A stretch of DNA of 64,000 bases from Alisma plantago-aquatica (lineage: Eukaryota; Streptophyta; Magnoliopsida; Alismatales; Alismataceae), in the NCBI GenBank assembly GCA_963693085.1, contig OY856409.1, forward strand, positions 518,344,303 through 518,408,302, in the 5' to 3' direction. Both the position numbers and the translations under genes were made by a program. Positions 57,198 to 64,000 of the stretch are shown here, in pieces. Below the pieces are notes generated by a model. That model was not told where the DNA came from. It did no database searches and saw only the letters and a list, made by a program, of their open reading frames with translations. How positions within the stretch are numbered: position 1 is the stretch's first letter; each line of letters opens with the position of its first letter.

Positions 57198-60171
57198 CAC
57201 TACACCAAAAATATGGATCTACTGTATCCTTTTAAGGTGGTTTCTATGCTTATTCAATCATCAAGATAATCTTAATTGATGATTTGTTTATCATCATTGA
57301 CTTCTTAAAGGTGACCCAGGGCTCACTTAAGTGAGCACTTTAGCTCATGGATTCTATTAAGAAAATATTCACGTATAAGGATTTAGCTTGCACTTTTATG
57401 TTTATAGCCATCATAATCAACATTTTTCATCCCTCATAAAATTGAATGTTCCCATTCTGTATTTTATTTCATCACACAAGAATTAGGGCTTGGAGCTATA
57501 GCAATTTCAATCTTATCACCATCTAGATTGCATTTGTCTATTCTTCTAGGTGTCTTCTCCTTCGTTGTAATCATCGATGCTAGTTTGTGGTGCCTTTGCT
57601 ACTACTTCGTGGAGACTTCACCTCTATAGTCATTGCTACTAGATCTTGGTGCTAGTGATAGAGATGCATCTTTTACAACCCATTTGACATCAAATAGATA
57701 TACAACTCTTGCATGGTGATCTATAGTCTGTGATCAGCTTCATAGGCATCAGCTAATAGTACTATGGTGAGGTATATAGTTATAAGGAATTCAGCTCTTC
57801 CCTACTCCTACCTACTACTAGTGGCTTGGCTAGAAGCCATACAGCTCCTCCCCACTGCCAAATCCTAGTCATCACTAGTAAGAAATTATATAGTATTTTA
57901 GATCTGTCATCTTATATTTAAGCTTCTATATGATGGTGTATGTGCTAATTTCATGGTTTTGTTACTCCATAGGTCTTTATATAATTATTTGCATGTGTTT
58001 GAGAACTCAACCAATCACTTATTTTAATTTAGTCTCTCATAGAGGTCATTACATAAAATATATGTTTACCATGGGTCACCTATCTCATCCTAGTATGACT
58101 TTCTATGTAGAATATATTGATCCTTAAACTTTACATTAATTTGACAAGTGAAATTTTTGTATGCATGTAATCTTTGTATACAAATATACCATAATAATAT
58201 TAACTAAAAGAAGTATGTTTTATAGAGGGCACGTCCCTAATCCCCTATTTTATATCTATATGAAATCCACACCTTGACACTTAAGATTTCCCATAATGAG
58301 TAGATAATTATGAGATGGATTTTCATATAGTAGATGTTTTTCCATACTTTTCACATTTAGTTTGGGATATTTTCACACCTTTTGATCAACCAAAACAACA
58401 ACCCCCCCCTGTCCTCTTGTAAGCTGTATCCTTGACTATGTGACTCATAATGGAACAAAATGTTCTTTTATTAGTCCTTTCTTATCAGTACGATAAATCT
58501 GACTCTCTACACCATGCCTAATTTAGAGATTCCTCTTTTTATTAACTGTGAATCGTTCTTTCGAGTTCCTTTTTTTATGGGGCTAGTTTTGAGAGAAAAT
58601 AAACTCATCCTAGTTCGAGTTCTATTGAAATCTTGACATCTTTTGTAAAAAAAATGGACATAACAATGAAGGAACTATAATTTTTGTAACTTCTATTAAC
58701 AATTTGATGCAAATGAATTTTCCCCCTTGGTTTTTTTTTATTATCGAGAGAACCGCCCCCATAGAAGCGCCACTTTTGTGACCCCCCCCAGAAAGTGTAA
58801 AACTCTCAGGCCCTAAGCACCCCACACACCCAGGAACCGGTTAAACTCTTGGTTCTTCTTTTAGTGTTTTAAAATCTATGAGGAAAATATGTTGAAATAT
58901 GGTTATTTATCTAGATAAAACTTCAACATGTCATTGTCACCTTGAGTGACATGTTACAATGTATACTATATTTCTAATAGTCAGGTGCAAATCAAAGTCC
59001 GAGTGGTGTCTTGGTATAGTTTGAAACCTTTAAATTCTATTATATTCTAGAATCAAACTCCTAAACACACCCTCCCCCAATAGACAAAAATTACAATTGC
59101 TAGGAATAGCTAGAATTTACTTATATAAGAATGACAATTATCATTTCAAGTGAATGGCCTCGATGGAGAAATGTGAATGGTAACTTCTACCACAAGTATT
59201 AAGTTTAAGTTATCATTAATCCTTTTTTATCATCCAAGACTTTGTCTATAAACTCCTAACAAATTTGACTTAAGTGGTTAAATATAGAAATTATATCTTT
59301 CTTGTTAATATGATTCTCACATTGTTTATGGACATTTCAATGGGCTCCTTATTTACTCATATTGAGTTTAACTAAATTGTAATGATTGACAATGAAACAT
59401 GGTCAACTATCAACATATCTTTAATGTGAACATAAAAAAATGAAGAACTTAAATTTAACATGATAAATATAATCAAGTAAATAAAATCAAAAGTAATAAA
59501 GTATGTAGTATTATGCCAATTTAACCCCCCTTGAAGCCCTTGTGGTTTTGTAATAGAAAATAAACGATTGACAATAAAGATATTTAGGGTTTTGTGTGAT
59601 TTATAGCTTAATATCAATTGTATGGTTTTTCATTCTCTTGATATCAAATGTTTGTTTATAAAAATAGTTTACAAACATGTATAATAACAGGCATGTATGA
59701 GAACGTGGTCTTTCCTTCCCAGTTACAGTGTATATGGATGCCACTAATGCCAATAATGTCTTGTTCAAAGACAACAACCCACATTGACTATGTTATATGT
59801 GTCAATGTGCAACTATTCAAAGAAGATGTCCTATGATGGTATTAGTGTATTTCCTAGAACATAACTTGACTACATTGACTGCACTAAAGGATGCAATGCA
59901 ACACAACTCAACTACGTAAGTAGTCAATGCAAATAGTGGTCAACCTATTGTTACTTCAAATCATCTTTGAAAGCATACACGAATAGGCTCATATTATACA
60001 TTGATACTCTCAAGAGAAGATGTGATTATTTAGGTGAATGACTTCACACACCAATAGAAAATTGTACATACACCAAGGAGGAGGAATGGGATAGTATCTA
60101 GTGTTCTATCCTTACTTACATGTATTGTCCCCTTGTTGTAAGGAAAAAAACAAATTACTTTTCAAGACAAC
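57198..60171. other. Unidentified region beginning with a CACTA-like terminus
   Basis: The region starts CACTACACCAAAAATATGG directly at the point where the chromovirus RT is interrupted, preceded by TGT. This resembles the left end of the CACTA element at 30333 (CACTACACC, also preceded by TGT). No convincing opposite terminus or transposase was found, and the rest of the RT was not seen further right. Short frames here (such as 57930-58127 and 59648-59836) have no recognisable content. A CG-richer patch at 58740-58850 was inspected and left unassigned. Confidence 0.35.
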
Positions 60172-62698
60172 TGATGCAGCCCTATTTTAGAAATCCATCT
60201 TGTGTCTTTTTGCATCTTAATCACATCTAAAAATGTTAGCATGCAAGTTATTTCCTTAAATATGTGATTTCATATCAAATTCACTTATGTATGCTTGTTG
60301 TGTGTTTTAGGGTTTTTGTACATACATTATATGTAAAAGAGAGAGAAGGAGAGGATCCTTGGGTTTCTACACCCTAGGATTGGACCTAGATCTTTCTTAA
60401 GCATCCCTTGAATAGGAAAAGTTGGTCCAAGAAAAAAAGCATCCATTTAGAGGAGTTAAGAGTAACGATATCTAGTTGAGCCCTCGAAATGGGTCATGGT
60501 ATCTTTCCGCGACTGTGGCTAATACGCCCAAGTTACAAGAGAAATGCAGGATATAGCAAAGCAGCCACCACGGATGTGGACATCGGGATGGCCATAGCCA
60601 TCAGAACAGTCATGGAAAGTCAAAACCACCTTGCCCATTTTAGCTGCCATGATTGTGGTGAAGAGCTTCTACAAAGATTAGAAGTCCAACCAACATGGTC
60701 GTGGCCACCAACACGGTCATAGCCCTTCAAAGCCACCTCAGTCGTGGAGCTCACCATGACTGTGGTGTTCAACATCAACAATTACCTCCGTAGAAGGATG
60801 ACCATGGTCAATTCCCTCCATCACGGTCGTGCTCCACTCTACACCTGTGTCACCTTACACCCACCATGGTCGTGGCAGACATTGAGCCTCCAAGGTCCCA
60901 TTTTAACTGTCATTTTAGCCTTCACCGCCTCACCCATTCCCATCCACCATGACTAGGATGACCCTCATCCACCACGGATGTAGTGACCACCACGGCCATG
61001 GTGACTACCCAACCCTACCATTTTTTCCACTAAATTCCCAACATTGCCCCCACTTACCCTAGTGCTTCCCCACCACCTATATAGAGTAGGGTGTCGGATG
61101 TATCATGGAGGTTAACATTCATTACACTCTCCATTAGAATTCAAGAGCTCTCACCTACCTTCATCCACCCCTACTCCATTTACACCTTCCACTACCTCGA
61201 AACCCTAATTTTGTAGGGTTTCCACCACAAAACCCCATACTTCCATGCCATGTATCCACCTTGGAGGAAGTAGCTCATGCTACAGCAGCTAGGAGGTGAA
61301 GAAGGAGGAGTCTTCATCATGTTATATGGCCTCACACTCATTTACTCCTTCTTTCTCTTTTTTTCTTGTGTTATGTCTAGCTAAGCCCCTTGGTTGGCTA
61401 TTTGGGGGTAAAATGATACTTTGATACCATGTTGGGGGAACTTATCTTATAAAACTCTATATTTTCATTCCATGATGATTGCTTTCTACTTATACCCTAC
61501 TTACCATGTTTCTACTTGTAGTTTGTGCCTAACATTATGAATTGCTTGTGGTTTTATGCTTGAAACCACCTAACTCTAGGAGAAGATAGCATATGTGAGG
61601 CTATTTTGGGATTTGCTCCTAGGTCCAACTAGTGGATCCCTAGCTAGCACCCCATTTTCCTACACATATATCCCTTCTCCTACTCCTATTTGTCAAGTAT
61701 AAGTATCTAGTATATGATTGCTTAGTGTAATTTCCTAGGAGTTTGCTAAAAGCTAGATGGTGAGTAATGTGAGGTGAAAAACCCTTACCTCTACTCCCCA
61801 TTCCTACCTTTGGCTCCCAATCACACTAACATTCCTAACCTAGAAACCTAGATTAGCCAAATCCAATTGCAATCTCATCTAACCTTTGTCCAATTGAGCC
61901 TCGTAAGGCTAGATGGGGGTGCAAGGGTGTAGTCCCCCTTCCCACACTCTATTATATTCATGGCCAACCAATAGTCTAGGGTGATTTCCTTACATTTGAC
62001 TACTTGTTTGGTTTAGCAATCTAGAATGAATGGTTAGGATTAGCTTGAGATGTCCCCCCAACTAATATCTTAGTGTCATTCCCCAAATGGCCCATTCTTC
62101 CTATAACTTTCTTAAAATCCATCTTGCTATGTTAGCTTGCTTATGCTAGTTTAGTCGCTTGCTTTAATTTCATTTTAGTCAATTTCTTAGTTCTTGTTAG
62201 TTAGTCCTTGCTAGGGTAGTTAGTGCATCTTTGTGCCTGCTTAATCTAGATAATGGTAGTTTAGGTCTTTAATTGCTCTAGTTTCTTAATTGCTAGTCAA
62301 GTGTAGTTTTGTGCTCTTGCGTAAGTAGTTGCCTTATTTGTTATTAGAATTTCTTGTTTAGTGTTAACTGAGGCTTTTCTTGTCTTGTCTTCCTTTATTG
62401 TTTTTTTGCTTACATCTTAAGAGTAATCAAACCAAATCCAGATCAAACCCTCAAAAACATAATCTTTCCTTTAGGAACGTAGCCCACACAACTAAGCTCT
62501 AGTGCCCCCTCTCAGATCGACCCTTTTCTTGCCACTTGCCTATACTACAACACGACAATGTGTTCTTGTGGGTGAAGTGTGACCGGTTGAGTGAGTGTGT
62601 TAGACTAGGTCCATCATAAATTCAATTGATCCAATTGTATTTTCTTTGTGTGCATCCAATCAAAGTTCAATTGATTAGGGTGTGTGTTGAATGCACCA
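60172..62698 (+). repeat. Athila-D 5' LTR (complete)
   Basis: The LTR begins TGATGCAGCCC and ends ATGCACCA (inverted TGATGCA/TGCACCA), 2527 bp. It is co-linear with the Athila-A 3' LTR (26339-30028). Eight bases after it the PBS begins. A TATA box (CTATATAGAG) is at 61077-61086 and the word cluster at 60491-61005. Sequence around 62041-62060 (GAGATGTCCCCCCAACT) is the uninterrupted site where Athila-A carries Cassandra copy 1. Confidence 0.9.
60491..61005 (+). promoter_or_regulatory. U3 cluster of CATGGTCGTGG / CACGGTCATGG word pairs
   Basis: About seven units carry the words CATGGTCGTGG, CACGGTCATAG, CAGTCGTGGAG, CATGACTGTGGTG, CACGGTCGTGC, CATGGTCGTGGCAG and CACGGCCATGGTGAC. Clear pairs are AACATGGTCGTGGCC with AACACGGTCATAGCC (60691-60724) and CAGTCGTGGAG with CATGACTGTGGTG (60740-60763). 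It starts about 320 bp into the LTR and ends about 72 bp before the TATA box. The wording is related to, but clearly different from, that in the sister Athila-A LTR. Confidence 0.6.
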
Positions 62699-62705
62699 AG
62701 ATTTC

Positions 62706-62723
62706 TGGCGCCACTGTCGAGGA
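62706..62723 (+). other. Athila-D primer-binding site
   Basis: TGGCGCCACTGTCGAGGA closely matches the TGGCGCCGTTGCCGGGGA-type PBS characteristic of Athila/Tat elements. Its place eight bases after the LTR fixes the LTR end and the plus orientation. Confidence 0.85.
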
Positions 62724-62959
62724 GTGAGGTGCTTGACCTAGCTAGTTAGTGTATCTTAGCTTTTCCTACTACCCTCACCATTATTATTTGTTATTATTTT
62801 CTTACTTTTGCATACTTGTCTTCTAACTTAGCTCTTGTTTCTTTTTTGTGCCTTGTGCAGGTGACAGGTGTGCATGCTTGGATGATGCTCAATTTATACT
62901 AACTTGGTTCCTTTTGATCCCTAGATAAGTAGAAGGAGGCATCAACACTGACACAAGAA

Positions 62960-64000
62960 ACATCGAGAGACTAAAATGGGAGACATGGATGATCAACAAC
63001 TGAGAGGGGGATGATGCTCAACCACCTCCCAACCATCCTCTTCATGAATACTTCAATCCTGGGAACTACACCTCCCCCATTGCCACCCTTGTTGACTAAA
63101 TGTCAGGTCAACAATTTTCCATTCCACCAGCCCTCCTCAAACTCCTTCCCACATTTTATGGGATGGAGAACAAAAACCCATACCACCATGTCTATGCTTT
63201 TCTAGAGACATGTTCCACTTTCCACACTCTTACATCAACTGATGATTCCATAAGAAGAATTCTATTCCCATTTTAACTTAAGGAGAAAGCCAAAGAATGG
63301 TATATGTCAAAGCCAGAATTGGTTAATTGGATGGTAGTGAAGAATGAGTTCTTGAAAAAAATTCTACCCCATCTCAAAGCTAATGCAAATGAGGAGGTAC
63401 ATCACCTCATTCACTCAAAAGGAGAACGAGCCATTTCATGAGACTTAGGAAAGATTCTAAAAGCTTCTGAGAGATTGCCCCCACCACGAGGTTCCTATCT
63501 GGAAACTTGTGCAATCCTTTTACATCAAGCTATCTGAACTGGGTCATATGGTGGTTGATTCCTCTTGTCGTGGGGCCTTCATGGCCAAGCCCCCAGAAGA
63601 GTCATGGCTACTCTTTGAGCACCTTGTTGAGAACTCACATCACTGAGCTTCAAGCATGGGAGTGCACTATGAAAGGAACAAATCTCCTCCTCCTCCTCCT
63701 CTAGCTCCAGTTAGAGATTAACAGGAATCCTCAAATGATAAATATCCTAGTTGACATGATGAACTTGATGAAGAATCAAGTTGGAGGCTCTTCTAGACAC
63801 ACCACCAACTCTATGGAGGCTATTTGTGAAGAAGTGCAAGCCTTGCAATCTTTTGGGAATAGGAACAACCAAGGCCCCATGTCAAACTCCTACATTCCAA
63901 AATGGAGGAATGCCCTGAATTTTCATTGGAAGCAATAAGGTAAAGAAGGGCAAGCACAACCAAGAAACACCAAGGGCCAAGGTACTGCTTAAAGTTTGAA
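62960..64000 (+). pseudogene. gag: Athila-D gag, broken, runs off the window
   Basis: In one main frame with stops the region reads LLPTFYGMENKNPYHHVYAF, CSTFHTLTSTDDSIRRILF, LKEKAKEWYMSKPE and KNEFLKKILPHLKAN (about 63140-63390), the conserved capsid core of Athila gag. Later, MINILVDMMNLMKNQ and SYIPKWRNALNFHWKQ (63735-63938) give the C-terminal part. In-frame stops (for example after LFPF and ERAIS) and frame changes make it inactive. Protease and pol would lie beyond the window. Confidence 0.8.

Noticed and set aside
58740..58850. Minus strand GGGGTGCTTAGGGCCTGAGA resembles the start of a TPP riboswitch
   Set aside because: The second conserved half of the aptamer (CTGA..GGATAATGCCAGCG-like) is absent, no THIC-like gene is nearby, and the resemblance is limited to one short stretch.
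1..64000. Host protein-coding genes or tRNA genes
   Set aside because: No multi-exon host gene homology, tRNA box pair or other RNA gene could be recognised; all strong coding signals belong to transposable elements.

Overview
The window is plant nuclear DNA, very probably from a flowering plant with a repeat-rich genome. It contains Sirevirus-type Ty1/copia and Athila and chromovirus Ty3/gypsy elements, a DUF4283-type LINE, a CACTA DNA transposon and Cassandra TRIMs with 5S-rRNA-like LTRs. Noncoding DNA is AT-rich, and a short run resembles the Arabidopsis-type telomere motif (TTTAGGG). I see no convincing host gene, tRNA, rRNA cluster, CRISPR or bacterial operon. The species cannot be named from the sequence.

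Layout. 1-582 is an LTR-like fragment. 583-6641 is Copia-1, a truncated minus-strand Sirevirus keeping its 3' LTR, a broken extra ORF in the env position, and RT/RNase H. 6642-7690 is unidentified. 7691-30028 is the 3' half of an old plus-strand Athila element (Athila-A): RT end, RNase H, integrase, env-like remnant and a 3' LTR of about 2.4 kb net. Athila-A is a Russian doll. Its env-like ORF was split by a second, minus-strand Athila (Athila-B, 12172-24649, target duplication CAAGA). Athila-B was entered by a LINE (14800-19742, target duplication of 10-12 bp). The Athila-A LTR was entered by a Cassandra TRIM (28116-28950), and a 450-bp piece of that junction was then tandemly duplicated.

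30333-41297 is a degenerate CACTA transposon on the minus strand with an internal 1.2-kb duplication of its transposase region. 42395-50307 is Copia-2, a minus-strand Sirevirus that looks young: gag is intact, pol has two single-base frameshifts, and the LTRs differ at only about a dozen sites by eye. Two more Cassandra elements follow (50562-51378 plus; 52288-53117 minus, target duplication AGCCC). A degenerate Tekay/Del-like chromovirus lies at about 53650-57197, cut off by a CACTA-like terminus. The window ends in a third Athila (Athila-D) with a complete 2.5-kb 5' LTR, PBS and broken gag.

The most unusual signal is shared by unrelated elements. Each LTR family carries a cluster of about four to seven units, each unit being a pair of short quasi-palindromic words. 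The word is specific to the family. The cluster lies in U3, about 220-340 bp from the LTR 5' end, and usually 70-140 bp upstream of a TATA box. In four elements the same word family recurs inside the element, and in three of these it lies just upstream of an internal ORF. This suggests a modular regulatory or structural device reached independently by Copia and Gypsy lineages.
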